Shown: positions 33,880 through 42,685 of the stretch, one piece after another
Position numbering within the stretch: the first letter of the stretch is position 1
Layout: each line of letters begins with the position of its first letter
Source of the DNA: CAYOOT01 sp964405665
GTDB lineage: Bacteria > Bdellovibrionota_C > UBA2361 > SZUA-149 > CAZDWZ01
Length of the DNA: 48,770 nucleotides
Assembly (NCBI GenBank): GCA_964405665.1
Contig: CAYOOT010000014.1
Coordinates: 1-48,770 of the forward strand
Direction: 5' to 3'
Notes under the pieces: generated by a model
Told to the model about the DNA's origin: nothing
What the model saw: the letters and a program-made list of their open reading frames with translations, nothing else
Databases searched by the model: none
Translations under genes and position numbers: made by a program

Positions 33880-34884
33880 ATGAAAGTTTTAGTAAGAAAT
33901 AGCTTATTGCTATTAATTTTAATTTGTACTTTAATTATCGTCCCTTCAAATAAAGCCTTTGCAGCAAAAAATAAAGAAAAAGAAAAAAACCAAGATCAGC
34001 CAGCAAGTTTCTCTTCCAAGACAATATCTTCTCAGGGATATAACTGGGATTATGTAGTAGTAACACCGAAAATAACGAAAAAAACAAAAGCACTACCTTT
34101 AGTTTTTCTAATCCATGGGGCAGGTGGAAACGGAGAAATATATGCAACAAAAACCGGCTTAGATAAAAAAGCAATTGATAGTGGTTTTATTCTTGTTGCA
34201 CCAACTGGCCAACCGGCAAATCCGAATAAAGCAGCTAACTTTATAACTAATCCTAATATCTGGAATGATGGTGCGATTGCCGATGCAGTTAATCGTGCGG
34301 CAATAAATGATATTGCGTTTTTTAATGATTTAATAAATCAAGTTCAAAAAGATTATAACACCGATAAGAAAAAAGTTTTTGTTATCGGGCATTCCAATGG
34401 AGCGGGAATGACGTTTCGTTTAAGTGCTGAACTTTCTCATAGAATTACGGCAATTGCTCCGGTTGAAACTAATAATCCGGTCTATAATTATATTGCCAGA
34501 AGATTTGTTCCCACACTTTTAATTCTTGGTGCAGAAGATCCGATTGATCCACTTGCTGGCGGCAGCAGGGATGTTGCAGGACTGCCTTGGCTTTCCGGAG
34601 ATATTCCTCCAGCTACTGACTCGATCCAACGTTGGGGACAGACAATTCACTGCCTAAAAAGAATCAAAAATATTGCTTCTGAAGCAAACTTCGGTAGATA
34701 TCAATATTGTCAATCATTATTTAAAGATACTTTCTTAGTTTATTTGGTTTACAATCAAGGACACGAATGGCCAGGTGCAAGCGAACGCTTTCTCCCTGAA
34801 GCAGTTTCCGGTAAATTAAATAAAAACTTCAAAGCCAATGACGTGATCTGGGATTTCTTTAAAAAGGTTAAGCCTTTAAAATAA
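33880..34884 (+). CDS. Secreted PHB-depolymerase/feruloyl-esterase-like hydrolase 2 (CE1/LpqC)
   Basis: A 334-aa secreted esterase and tandem paralogue of the preceding gene. The signal peptide is about residues 1-29, followed by a Lys-rich linker. The triad is Ser172 (GHSNGAGM), Asp220 (GAEDPIDP) and His295 (GHEWPGA); the oxyanion motif is HGAGGN. It shares the SxxQGYxWDY opening and the closing DVIWDFFKK with its neighbour. AAAGG lies upstream of the ATG. Same specificity range as its paralogue; a true substrate cannot be assigned. Confidence 0.87.
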   Translation: MKVLVRNSLLLLILICTLIIVPSNKAFAAKNKEKEKNQDQPASFSSKTISSQGYNWDYVVVTPKITKKTKALPLVFLIHGAGGNGEIYATKTGLDKKAIDSGFILVAPTGQPANPNKAANFITNPNIWNDGAIADAVNRAAINDIAFFNDLINQVQKDYNTDKKKVFVIGHSNGAGMTFRLSAELSHRITAIAPVETNNPVYNYIARRFVPTLLILGAEDPIDPLAGGSRDVAGLPWLSGDIPPATDSIQRWGQTIHCLKRIKNIASEANFGRYQYCQSLFKDTFLVYLVYNQGHEWPGASERFLPEAVSGKLNKNFKANDVIWDFFKKVKPLK

Positions 34885-35161
34885 ATAGTTTTATCTTTCA
34901 ATAAAAATCAATTTGGCTGGGAAAATCCTCATACTTTATTTTAAGAGATGGTTTTTATTTCAGCACTCTTAAAAGAAAGAAGCGATCCTACTTAGCACAA
35001 TGATCGCAGACATACCTCTGTATTCAAAACACTGCTATCGATAGATGCAACTTCTATAAAAATAAAAGAGTAAAGAATTGACTTACAGTTTAAAAACTTA
35101 AGGAATTTTTTATTCTTTAGAACAACATTTATTATACATCATTAAAATAAGGATCAATTAT

Positions 35162-35773
35162 ATGGCTAAGCTACTTACTCTTAAAGACGGATTTTTGGAT
35201 GAACTAAAGGATCTTTTTAGTGCAGAAAATCAGCTCTTAAAAGCTCTTCCTAAGCTGGCTAAAAAAGCGACTAACAAAAAGCTAAAAGATGCTTTTACTT
35301 CGCATCTTAAGGAAACAGAAGGACAGGTAGAGCGCCTCAAGAAAATTGCAACTATCTTAGAGGAAAAGCTTTCAGGAAAAACTTGTAAGGCGATGCAAGG
35401 ACTAATTGAAGAAGGAAAAGAAATAATAGAAGAAGACAGTGAAAATAACGCACTGATTGACGCTCTTTTGATAGGAGCTGCGCAACGAGTTGAACATTAT
35501 GAGATTGCTGCCTATGGTACAGCTTGTGCGATGTCAGAAGAACTAGGAGAAAGCCAAGTAACTAAACTTTTGAAGGATACATTAAATGAAGAGAAAAGTG
35601 CCGATACTAAACTTTCCTCGATCTCTGAAGGTGAAGTTCTTTCAGCGGCTAATACCTCCTTAAATATCGATCAAGAGAATACAAAGAAAAAAAATAACTC
35701 CAAAAAGTTAACTCTTTTACCATCACAAAATAAAAAGAAACCAGGTGGCATCTCCAAATTTCTTGGATTGTAA
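35162..35773 (+). CDS. Ferritin-like DUF892 (YciE/YciF) stress protein
   Basis: A 203-aa protein. Residues 1-155 form the four-helix DUF892 domain (FLDELKDLFSAENQLLKALPKL, the metal-type Glu and Glu/His residues, and AAQRVEHYEIAAYG). The family is ferritin-like and stress-linked in enterobacteria; enzymatic activity is not established. The remaining 48 residues form a Lys-rich low-complexity tail (TKKKNNSKK, NKKKPGG) that is not part of the domain and may bind nucleic acid. A strong terminator follows. Confidence 0.88.
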   Translation: MAKLLTLKDGFLDELKDLFSAENQLLKALPKLAKKATNKKLKDAFTSHLKETEGQVERLKKIATILEEKLSGKTCKAMQGLIEEGKEIIEEDSENNALIDALLIGAAQRVEHYEIAAYGTACAMSEELGESQVTKLLKDTLNEEKSADTKLSSISEGEVLSAANTSLNIDQENTKKKNNSKKLTLLPSQNKKKPGGISKFLGL

Positions 35774-35803
35774 GGTTGCAGAAAGAAAGAACTTCAATTG
35801 CGA

Positions 35804-35848
35804 TTAATTAGGAGTAGTTAGTTTAAAACTACTCCTAATTAAATTTTT
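35804..35848 (+). terminator. Rho-independent terminator after the DUF892 gene
   Basis: A perfect 16-bp inverted repeat (35804-35819 and 35827-35842) with a 7-nt loop, followed by ATTTTT. It begins 31 nt after the stop codon. Confidence 0.8.
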
Positions 35849-35956
35849 AAAAGCTTTTGAGCTTAAAACAAGCAATTTTGTTATAATTAGCTGATAGCAA
35901 AAGATGAGGAAAATGAATTATTAGGATTAATCCTCAGTCTAAAAGTTTCAGCTACT

Positions 35957-36604
35957 ATGAAAAAATATGTCCGAGAACCATTCCCTGCGCTTTCTCATCT
36001 CTTCGGAGCAGGGCTTTCCATCGCTGCGCTAGTATTTCTCCTCCAAAAATCCAATACTGAAAGAGCCACAATTGCTTGCGCAATTTATGGCGCAAGTTTA
36101 ATTCTACTTTATATTGCCAGCACATTAACTCATGGAGTTCATTGCTCTCCTCGATTGATTTCTTTCTTTGAGCGCTTAGATCATGCTGCTATTTTTTTAC
36201 TGATAGCGGGAACATACACTCCCGTATGTCTTTTAATAATTCCTGGCTCTTTTGGTTTATCCTTATTTGTCTGTGAATGGATTTTTGCAATTTTGGGAAT
36301 ATATACAATTTTTATGAAACCAAATATATCCAAATCAGTAAGGGTCTTGATTTATGTTATTATGGGTTGGCTATGTCTTTTTGCAATACATCAAATTGTC
36401 TCAGCCGTTTCTACTACTTCACTCCTCTTTCTTCTTGCAGGTGGAATGATTTATTCAATCGGATCAATTTTCTTTTTAACCAACAAACCAACTCTCTGGC
36501 CCGGTTACTTTGATGCTCATGACTTATGGCATCTTTTTGTTTTAGGCGGCAGTTCTTGTCATTTTGTTTTTATTTGTAATTATTTGGTTGAGATGAGGGC
36601 ATAA
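35957..36604 (+). CDS. Hemolysin III / PAQR-family membrane protein
   Basis: A 215-aa seven-helix membrane protein. Signatures are PALSHLFGAG in helix 1, LYIASTLTHG in helix 2, RLDHAAIFLLIAGTYTP and, near the end, AHDLWHLFVLGGSSCHF, with the Asp and three His residues that bind Zn2+ in PAQR/adiponectin-receptor relatives. Bacterial members are called hemolysin III or YqfA and may act as membrane-lipid or ceramidase-like hydrolases. ATG at 35957. Confidence 0.9.
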   Translation: MKKYVREPFPALSHLFGAGLSIAALVFLLQKSNTERATIACAIYGASLILLYIASTLTHGVHCSPRLISFFERLDHAAIFLLIAGTYTPVCLLIIPGSFGLSLFVCEWIFAILGIYTIFMKPNISKSVRVLIYVIMGWLCLFAIHQIVSAVSTTSLLFLLAGGMIYSIGSIFFLTNKPTLWPGYFDAHDLWHLFVLGGSSCHFVFICNYLVEMRA

Positions 36605-36610
36605 TATTGA

Positions 36611-36748
36611 AATGCTTTTAATATTGGTGCAGCAATATCAGTAGAACTTTCTGTGGAGGATCTTAGCGAGATCGAAAATGTAGCATCACAGATCAAGGTA
36701 ATAGATGCACGGTATTCTGCAGGCGCACAAAAAATGATTAATCGCTAA
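36611..36748 (+). pseudogene. Gene fragment, C-terminal remnant (copy 1)
   Basis: An open frame without a start codon, ending at TAA 36746-36748, encodes a plausible C-terminus (LSVEDLSEIENVASQIKV, then ARYSAGAQKMINR). The last 11 residues and the last 36 nt are identical to those at 38301-38390, and similarity extends about 30 nt past the stop. TGA at 36608 closes the frame upstream. The parent protein is not recognised. Confidence 0.6.
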
Positions 36749-36834
36749 TATAGAAAATAGATTTGTTAACGTATTTTAGTGTCTATTGAATTTCTGGAAA
36801 TTGTTTTGATAATTCCGGAGTCATTATTTACTAC

Positions 36835-37263
36835 TTATATTATTTCCCAATCTTCAACAGGACCAGGTTTAATAACAAAAATTGGGTGACTTCTTAGTTG
36901 TTTTACATTTTTCAGATTTTTATAAAGCGCACGATCTCGGTTCCAAAGCTTTCGCAAAAGATGATCAACCTCATATTCTAATTGACCTGAAGTAACTGCA
37001 ATTTTATTTTTAGTGCTGCTTGAAGCAATTTTTTGTGAATTAAAATTATATCCTCGTTGAAATGCTTCATCAAAAATTCCTCTCAAATAATTGGCAATCA
37101 TTACAGTAGGCTTTTTTAAATTTTGAAAGCGTCGCAGTTGAGGATGATATCTATAGCCATAAGTCTTTCCCTGTAATACTTGTTGCGCAAGAAGTCCTTC
37201 GCGCCATACAGCGACAAGTCCCTTTGTATCGAGATAAGCTGGGTGTAAAGACCATAGTCTCAT
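36835..37263 (-). CDS. Pyrimidine dimer DNA glycosylase/endonuclease V family protein
   Basis: A 142-aa protein whose N-terminus, MRLWSLHPAYLDTKGLVAVW, followed by REGLLAQQVLQG and GYRYHPQLRRF, matches the Pyr_excise family (T4 DenV relatives). Members of this family either excise cyclobutane dimers or are uncharacterised relatives. The C-terminal 90 residues are basic. T4 DenV uses its N-terminal Thr; here Met1 is followed by Arg2, so T4-like chemistry is not assured. It lies in a segment bounded by duplicated gene fragments. Confidence 0.8.
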   Translation of the reverse strand: MRLWSLHPAYLDTKGLVAVWREGLLAQQVLQGKTYGYRYHPQLRRFQNLKKPTVMIANYLRGIFDEAFQRGYNFNSQKIASSSTKNKIAVTSGQLEYEVDHLLRKLWNRDRALYKNLKNVKQLRSHPIFVIKPGPVEDWEII

Positions 37264-37337
37264 ATATTCCTTTTACTTGTAAAAATTTCCCCAGACCATA
37301 ATTTGCTTAAAAAATCTTGTTTTAATATTTTAATATT

Positions 37338-37423
37338 GGTGCAGCCCTACTTTTATAGTCCAATAATATTTCGCATTTGTTTACAGGGCTTATTCTTTAA
37401 GGCTATAAAAGTAGGGCTGCACC
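37338..37423. repeat. Palindrome, GGTGCAGCCCT family, intact copy
   Basis: Perfect 21-bp arms (37338-37358 and 37403-37423) around a 44-nt loop. Arms read GGTGCAGCCCTACTTTTATAG and its complement, ending in CTGCACC. Confidence 0.9.
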
Positions 37424-37548
37424 ACTTGAAACTTGACTTGACTATCCAACCTTTCTTAAAATTAAACGATAATTAAAATTCTATAATATTATAATTAGCT
37501 TTACTGACAAACTTTTAGAATATAAAATTGGTGTTTTGGTGAAAGCCT

Positions 37549-37635
37549 GGTGCAGCCCTCCTTTTATAGCTTATAATATTTTCATATCCATTTACTAGAT
37601 ATCCTTAATTATTGTTTGAAAAAATAAGGCTGCAC
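37549..37635. repeat. Palindrome, GGTGCAGCCCT family, decayed copy
   Basis: The left arm (37549-37570) is 20 of 21 identical to the intact element. The right arm survives only as AAGGCTGCAC (37626-37635). Same orientation and spacing as the intact copy, about 210 bp away. Confidence 0.75.
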
Positions 37636-37780
37636 AAATATTCCAAAAAAGCTCTGGGGAGGATGATTTCCCTGGACTTGAGTATTGATGCTCATCATAT
37701 TTCCTTCTTTTTCTTTATTTTATTGTTGCGAGTGTCAGACATTGTGTCAGTTTTATTTTTATTAAATGAGAGGAGTTATT

Positions 37781-38188
37781 ATGAATAATATATACAAAAT
37801 AAGAATCATTGTGGCCGCGATAGTGGCCGTCTGTTTGCTAAATGTTACTGCATTTGCGCTTTCTGAAGTTGTCACCTTTGAAAGTAAGGTGATTTCAAAT
37901 TCCGTATCTGGCTCTACAGATAGCACAACTTATGTAGTAACCGGTCCCGGTAACGTACATTACCGCATAGAAGCTGCGCCCGTCGAAATTCAACGTATTC
38001 AGACTTTTGTTAAAACAAACCCTGATGCCGTCATTCGATTCAATGGCACCGTTGATGAACTAGGCGGCACTAAGGTATTTCGAGTCAATAATTGGGAACA
38101 ATCAACTCATACATCCAAGACTACAGAAACTGACTCGCTGGGAAATACGCGTGTTATTGAGAAGACCGAAACACACAGCACACATTAA
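37781..38188 (+). CDS. Small exported protein of unknown function
   Basis: A 135-aa protein with a signal peptide (residues about 1-26, ending AFA). The mature part reads as a beta-rich domain (SEVVTFESKVISNSV, STTYVVTGPGNVHYRI, AVIRFNGTVDELGGTKVF), like small OB-fold periplasmic proteins, then a Thr/Ser/His-rich tail. I cannot name a family. The ATG at 37781 is chosen because AGAGGAG lies 6 nt before it; an earlier in-frame ATG (37766) overlaps that site. A hairpin (38202-38238) follows. Confidence 0.7.
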   Translation: MNNIYKIRIIVAAIVAVCLLNVTAFALSEVVTFESKVISNSVSGSTDSTTYVVTGPGNVHYRIEAAPVEIQRIQTFVKTNPDAVIRFNGTVDELGGTKVFRVNNWEQSTHTSKTTETDSLGNTRVIEKTETHSTH

Positions 38189-38201
38189 CTGAATTCAGTA
38201 A

Positions 38202-38238
38202 TTCGGTAAAACGAAGTTGCTTACTTCGTTCTACCGAA
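38202..38238. terminator. Hairpin after the exported-protein gene
   Basis: Arms 38202-38217 and 38223-38238 pair at 15 of 16 positions (TTCGGTA, ACGAAGT and their complements) with a 5-nt loop. It starts 14 nt after the stop codon. No T-run follows, so it may be a palindromic repeat used as terminator. Confidence 0.65.
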
Positions 38239-38300
38239 CATAATTACTCTATTTGCTGATTACTCTAACTCAGAAATTTATCCCCAGGAAATATAAAGCA

Positions 38301-38390
38301 AATCTCAGTGAGTTCGAAAGCGTAACATCACAGATCGAGGTACGAGGTGCACGATATTCTGCAGGCGCACAAAAAATGATTAATCGCTAA
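38301..38390 (+). pseudogene. Gene fragment, C-terminal remnant (copy 2)
   Basis: Encodes NLSEFESVTSQIEV and then ARYSAGAQKMINR before TAA (38388-38390). The last 36 nt are identical to the fragment at 36611-36748, and the upstream codons are similar (LSEFES against LSEIEN). No start codon is present. Same strand as copy 1, about 1.6 kb away. Confidence 0.6.
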
Positions 38391-38854
38391 ATATTAATAT
38401 ATAGAGAACAGATTTCATAAAGATTTTTATAATTATTTGATTATATCCGGCTGCCTTGAGGGCAAACATCTACTTATAAAAAAATAAGATTTTTTAGTTT
38501 AGAAATCCAAGTAATTATCTATAATTACAAATAAATTTTATTAAATTAGAAGTTTCGATTAATTTTTTATTTCAAGTTCTGGACAAACCAAAAACTTAAG
38601 CGTATAAAAAGGTCTGAAATAGGGTAATAACCCATTGCAAGATCAAAAGTTGTACTTTTCCTCCTCTACAATGAGATTACTCCTGGAAATTAATTCTGCA
38701 TGTAAATGCAATTATATTTTAGGATAATTTTGTGAGCACCAAAATCCATTCGTCAGCGTAGTTAACTTAATAAAATTGTTTTTAGTCTAAATTTTTATGC
38801 TGTAGGCAGCTTATTGCCCGCGGCTTTGATTTTAATTTTTTTATTGAAGTTTTT

Positions 38855-40177
38855 ATGCAAATAGTTAACGAAAGTTCGATCCCAAAAGTTATTGATAAAG
38901 AAGTACACAGAAACATAAATTATTCTGAATCGCCGATAAGAAAAGCGATGAATTTAAGCAGTGCTTTAAATTCCAACAAAATCGAGGAAGTTTTAAAAAT
39001 TGTAGAACAAGCAGCCAAGCATTTTGAATTTAATAAAGTAGAAGAAAACTTCAAAATTCTCAATAAGCAAAATCAAGAAGATTTAATTTCGGTTGTCGTG
39101 AAAAAAATGGATAATAAGCAAGTTAAAAAACTTGCAGAGATATTTTATTCTGATGCAAAAACATCAATTAATTCTTCCGAAGAAATATATAATTCCATAA
39201 GATTATACGTCGATAATTTTAGTAAAGAAAAGTTTAAAGAAGCCAATCAAAATTTGCAAGATGTAAAAAAATCTTTACTAAAAATTGCTGAGCTGGATGA
39301 AAAAACCAATCAAATAAAAAATCCGGCAGCTTTAATTGCAGTGGATATTATTTTCAATCGATTTTATTCTCCTAAGTTAAAAGACGAAGTTGCAAATAAA
39401 AAGCAGTCTTTTTCTGCGATCAAAACCAGATTAAGTGAAGAAATTAATCATAATCGACTTTCTCTTTTATTTGATCTTGCTGATATAAAATCTGATACAA
39501 AACTTGAGCCGGAAACTGCAATGAGATTTTTAAACGCTTGTGCAGAAAAAAAAGCTAGTGAAGCAATGCATGGCGATTCGGCTTTGGAAATAATGAGAAT
39601 CTTCATCAATCATAAAGGTGATATTAAAGATCTGATGAAAGAATATGAAGTGAAATATTTAAAAGTTGATCCTAAAGAGAAAACAGGTTTAACTGCCCAG
39701 AAATATTTTGCCAATGAAGTTTTTGATGTCGATTATGCTTATTTTCAGGATTCGCATGTAACAGAGTTTTTGAAGCTGATTTATAATGATCAATTGCCTC
39801 AATTGGAATTTATGAAAAAGTTTTACTACCTTACAAAATATTCCAACTGGGAAGAGATGTATAAATTATTGGATAAACCTGAAATTTCTACAGAGAAAGG
39901 GTATCAGAAAATAAAGGTAGATTATAATTTTATAAAAGAAATTTATGAAAATTATTATTCCAGTCATTATGCCAAAGATATTGGAGAAGAGAATTTTGAT
40001 AATGTTTTAAATAGATCTAAAGAAGAAAGAATTAAGAAAATTAGCGAAGGTGTAAGTAAAATAAAGTCCGGATCAAGTTTATTTGATATTCTAAGACACA
40101 GTTATGGAAATACTTTTTCCGAAAGAATGCTTGAACCATTTTTTAATGCTCCGACTTTGCCTCCGCCGTTGAAATAG
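38855..40177 (+). CDS. Large orphan helical protein, 440 aa
   Basis: I do not recognise it. It is predicted to be nearly all alpha-helical with many Lys/Glu heptad-like stretches (KFKEANQNLQDVKKSLLKIA, ERIKKISEGVSKIKSG), few Cys, and no signal peptide or membrane segment. It ends with a Pro-rich tail (FNAPTLPPPLK). ATG at 38855; AT-rich leader without a clear ribosome site. The neighbourhood (duplicated fragments, palindromes) suggests accessory DNA. A structural, toxin-like or secreted role is possible, but nothing in the sequence decides. Confidence 0.7.
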   Translation: MQIVNESSIPKVIDKEVHRNINYSESPIRKAMNLSSALNSNKIEEVLKIVEQAAKHFEFNKVEENFKILNKQNQEDLISVVVKKMDNKQVKKLAEIFYSDAKTSINSSEEIYNSIRLYVDNFSKEKFKEANQNLQDVKKSLLKIAELDEKTNQIKNPAALIAVDIIFNRFYSPKLKDEVANKKQSFSAIKTRLSEEINHNRLSLLFDLADIKSDTKLEPETAMRFLNACAEKKASEAMHGDSALEIMRIFINHKGDIKDLMKEYEVKYLKVDPKEKTGLTAQKYFANEVFDVDYAYFQDSHVTEFLKLIYNDQLPQLEFMKKFYYLTKYSNWEEMYKLLDKPEISTEKGYQKIKVDYNFIKEIYENYYSSHYAKDIGEENFDNVLNRSKEERIKKISEGVSKIKSGSSLFDILRHSYGNTFSERMLEPFFNAPTLPPPLK

Positions 40178-40178
40178 T

Positions 40179-40230
40179 AAAAATGGGGAGGGTACCTTTT
40201 TTTCTCAATAATGACCGGCCCCATTTTTTC
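40179..40230. terminator. AATGGGG hairpin, possible bidirectional terminator
   Basis: AAAAATGGGG (from 40179) pairs with CCCCATTTTTT (ending near 40229), with extra GGT/ACC pairing inside. It lies between the convergent 440-aa and nuclease genes, and its A/T-rich ends give a U-tract on both strands. It belongs to the same family as 42684-42734. Confidence 0.65.
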
Positions 40231-40257
40231 TGCATAAGAATCACTTAGAAATAATAT

Positions 40258-41691
40258 TTATATATTTTGTTTCTTGAAATTATTCATTAACCAAATTTCC
40301 ACCGCTCTAGTTGCCATTACATCATCTCGATTATAGCTAAGAATCTCATTTTTAATTGACTCTTTTTTCTTTTCATCATTGCATTTTAAATAATCAATAT
40401 ATCTTACAACAGACCATTGGGATCCGGACTCAGACAATTCCCATTGAAAGTTTACAAGGCGCTTGTCTTTGCAGATAACTTTTAGTCCGTATCCGACCAA
40501 TGGTAAAATTAGGGATTCTTTAATCGGCACTTGAATATCAAATAAGGGAGAATTTTCTCCAAGTAGCCAAGTGACAGTTGGATGATTTTCCATTTCATAT
40601 TTCTTTGCATAAGACTTAATTTGAGTGACTTCGTAGTTCGTAAAATGAACCAGCACGAGATTGGGGATTCTGGCTTTTAAGTTTTCTATCTCATTAAGAA
40701 AAGAAATCCATGCTTGATTATCTGCGCCAGGAGAACCATCGCTCCAGGTATATTTAAAGGCTTGGTTATCATAAGGAGGTTCAATCCAGCCCCAGAGATA
40801 AACAGAATTTATATCACCCAGTGGGTTAGCTTCTAGATCGAAATGGACCCATGTGCCTTTTGGTAGATTAAGAGGCTGAACTTGAAACACTTCTCCAGTG
40901 AGATAGCTCTTTGCTTGAATTACGGCTCTTGATTTTTTATCAAAGCCTTTAAGGTATGGAACATCTTTAATAATATTAGGATCAGTTTGAGAAAGTTCTA
41001 AAAGATTTGTAATTCCTTGTTCCAACAATCCTTGCTTACTTCTTGAATCAATACCATAACAAATTGTTATTTCCTGCTTTTTTTCGAATTGAGGACGACA
41101 TATTTTATCGTATGGACATTGTTTGCATTTAGAATCACTAAAGTGGGTATCAGGGGGATTATTGGAAGACAAGATTTCCTTTGCATTAGCTAGAAATTTT
41201 TCTGTTTGCAGTAGAATACTTTTATCTACTTCTTCAGTGTTTTGATTTCCTAAGTAGACCAGTGCCGGTAATTCTGAGTTTAAAAGTTTTAAATAAGTTC
41301 CAAGTTGTAATTTAATTTCTGTGTGTCCGTTAAGCGAGAGAGCTAGCTTTGCATCAGCTACTTGGTAAGTTCCATCATCGGTTCTAATCAGGAAATCTGG
41401 TCTGCCCACCAGATTAGCTTTAGGATCAAGAAGTATTGGCTGATATATCACGGGAACACCATTACTGATTAGTTCTTTTGTATGTTCTGCGGATTTTGCT
41501 TCTACGTATTGGGGGAATTTAGCGAGAATAGCTTTCTCATGAATAATGCCGGCGTCAGCAATTAATTGTTCAAAAGGGTCTTCTTCTGTTTCAAATCCTT
41601 CCGGTGGATAAACATCATACCAAAGATGTCGTGGACAATGTGACCAGGATTTAGCCATACCTGCATCTATCTGTGGTTTCATTTTATTCAT
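40258..41691 (-). CDS. TM0106-family RecB-like nuclease with RNase H-like domain
   Basis: A 477-aa two-domain nuclease. Residues about 1-205 form a PD-(D/E)XK domain of the Cas4/RecB type: GRPDFLIR gives Asp, VADAKLAL gives the DxK pair, and Cys residues in SHCPRHLWYD and CKQCPYDKICRP would hold an Fe-S cluster. A helix-hairpin-helix region follows (about 215-260, GITNLLELS, YLKGFDKKSRAVI). Residues about 280-470 form an RNase_H_2/DEDD exonuclease-like domain (HFDLEANPL, VHFTNYE, YNRDDVMATRAVE). The overall order matches the TM0106 family, thought to act in DNA repair or recombination. No helicase gene is adjacent. ATG at 41691. Confidence 0.85.
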   Translation of the reverse strand: MNKMKPQIDAGMAKSWSHCPRHLWYDVYPPEGFETEEDPFEQLIADAGIIHEKAILAKFPQYVEAKSAEHTKELISNGVPVIYQPILLDPKANLVGRPDFLIRTDDGTYQVADAKLALSLNGHTEIKLQLGTYLKLLNSELPALVYLGNQNTEEVDKSILLQTEKFLANAKEILSSNNPPDTHFSDSKCKQCPYDKICRPQFEKKQEITICYGIDSRSKQGLLEQGITNLLELSQTDPNIIKDVPYLKGFDKKSRAVIQAKSYLTGEVFQVQPLNLPKGTWVHFDLEANPLGDINSVYLWGWIEPPYDNQAFKYTWSDGSPGADNQAWISFLNEIENLKARIPNLVLVHFTNYEVTQIKSYAKKYEMENHPTVTWLLGENSPLFDIQVPIKESLILPLVGYGLKVICKDKRLVNFQWELSESGSQWSVVRYIDYLKCNDEKKKESIKNEILSYNRDDVMATRAVEIWLMNNFKKQNI

Positions 41692-41899
41692 GGTTAAAAA
41701 GTTCTAATTTAATTCTTAAAAACGAAGCTACATTTTTAAGAATTAACAATAGCCTAAATTGACAGTGATGAACAAAAGAATTTTTAAAATATAAAATAAA
41801 GTATAAATATTGGTGCGATCTGCCAGGTATCTTAAAGATAAACTTCCGGGCATAATTTAAAATTGATTTTTTGATTTAAACGATCTACTTTTCTTGAAT

Positions 41900-42685
41900 A
41901 TGGATCAAAATTTTGAACAAGATATTCCCCTGCCGGCAATTATTATTGGATTTGTCATTCTAATGATACTTTCCCAGCTATTAAGAAAGAAACTGCGACA
42001 GAGGAGTCTTGTTCGTCAAGGACAACTGTTAGCAAAAGAGGGTCGGGTTCCTACAGTAAAAGAACGTTTGGCCGGTAATCCTGTCTGGGCCAGTGGTGAG
42101 ATTGTTTCGAAGGGAAGGAATCTGATGTTAATGATTTGGTTAGTTACCGTTGTGCTAAATCTTACATTCGGAGTTTCTTTTATAAAATCCTTGTCGAACC
42201 CGGAGATGAAAACAGGCCCAATAATCATGCTAGGTATTTTTTCTTTATTCGGTATTGGGTTTGCTGCTTATGCAGTGCGCGTCACAATGCGATATTTGCG
42301 TTTTGGTGAATCTCGTTGTCGTATCGAAGGTAAGGCCGGAGTGCTGGGAGAGACGATGAGCGGAGTTATTCGCAATAATAACAAGATTGAAGTCACTGGC
42401 GATTATAATATCGAACTTCAATGTCTTGAATTTTACGAAACTGGTACTGAAAAAAATCGTCGAACAGAAACCAGAGTCCATTGGCAGTCTAAGCAGCAAG
42501 TTCCTTATTCTGGAAAAAGCACTAAAAGTGGAATTCCTTTTTCCTTTGCATTGCCTAAATATCCACCAGAAACAGGCTATCAGGTTGCTCGCGGTAACAT
42601 CAGCTGGCAACTTACAATCTCTGCTCCAGTTAAGGGAGTTGATTATTCAGCTCTTTTTGTGGTGCCGGTTTTTAAGGTTGATTAA
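41900..42685 (+). CDS. Two-helix membrane protein with C-terminal beta domain
   Basis: A 261-aa protein. It has one membrane helix near residues 12-28, a short cytoplasmic loop, and a pair of helices near 72-92 and 105-125 (LMLMIWLVTVVLNLTFGVSF; IIMLGIFSLFGIGFAAYAVR). The last 130 residues look like a beta-sandwich (GVIRNNNKIEVTGDYNIELQ, ISWQLTISAPVKGVDYS), like arrestin-type or DUF3592-associated proteins. No specific function is readable. ATG at 41900; an in-frame TTG lies two codons earlier. Confidence 0.65.
   Translation: MDQNFEQDIPLPAIIIGFVILMILSQLLRKKLRQRSLVRQGQLLAKEGRVPTVKERLAGNPVWASGEIVSKGRNLMLMIWLVTVVLNLTFGVSFIKSLSNPEMKTGPIIMLGIFSLFGIGFAAYAVRVTMRYLRFGESRCRIEGKAGVLGETMSGVIRNNNKIEVTGDYNIELQCLEFYETGTEKNRRTETRVHWQSKQQVPYSGKSTKSGIPFSFALPKYPPETGYQVARGNISWQLTISAPVKGVDYSALFVVPVFKVD

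Larger units (their letters stand above)
37264..37780. other. 517-bp intergenic region with two related palindromes
   Basis: No gene is seen. It holds two copies of one palindromic repeat family (37338-37423 intact, 37549-37635 decayed) and the promoter region of the exported-protein gene at 37781. AGAGGAG at 37768-37774 is that gene's ribosome site. Confidence 0.7.
38189..38854. other. 666-bp region without an intact gene
   Basis: It contains a terminator-like hairpin (38202-38238) and a repeated gene fragment (38301-38390), then about 460 bp of AT-rich sequence in which I see no coding, RNA or repeat signal. The last part must hold the promoter of the 440-aa gene starting at 38855. Confidence 0.6.

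Noticed and set aside
37264..37780. Possible CRISPR-like spacing of repeats
   Set aside because: Only two palindromes of one family, one decayed, and no short regular spacers.
40258..41691. TM0106-type nuclease as a Cas4 of a CRISPR system
   Set aside because: It has the RNase H-like C-terminal domain of TM0106, and no cas genes or CRISPR array are in the window.
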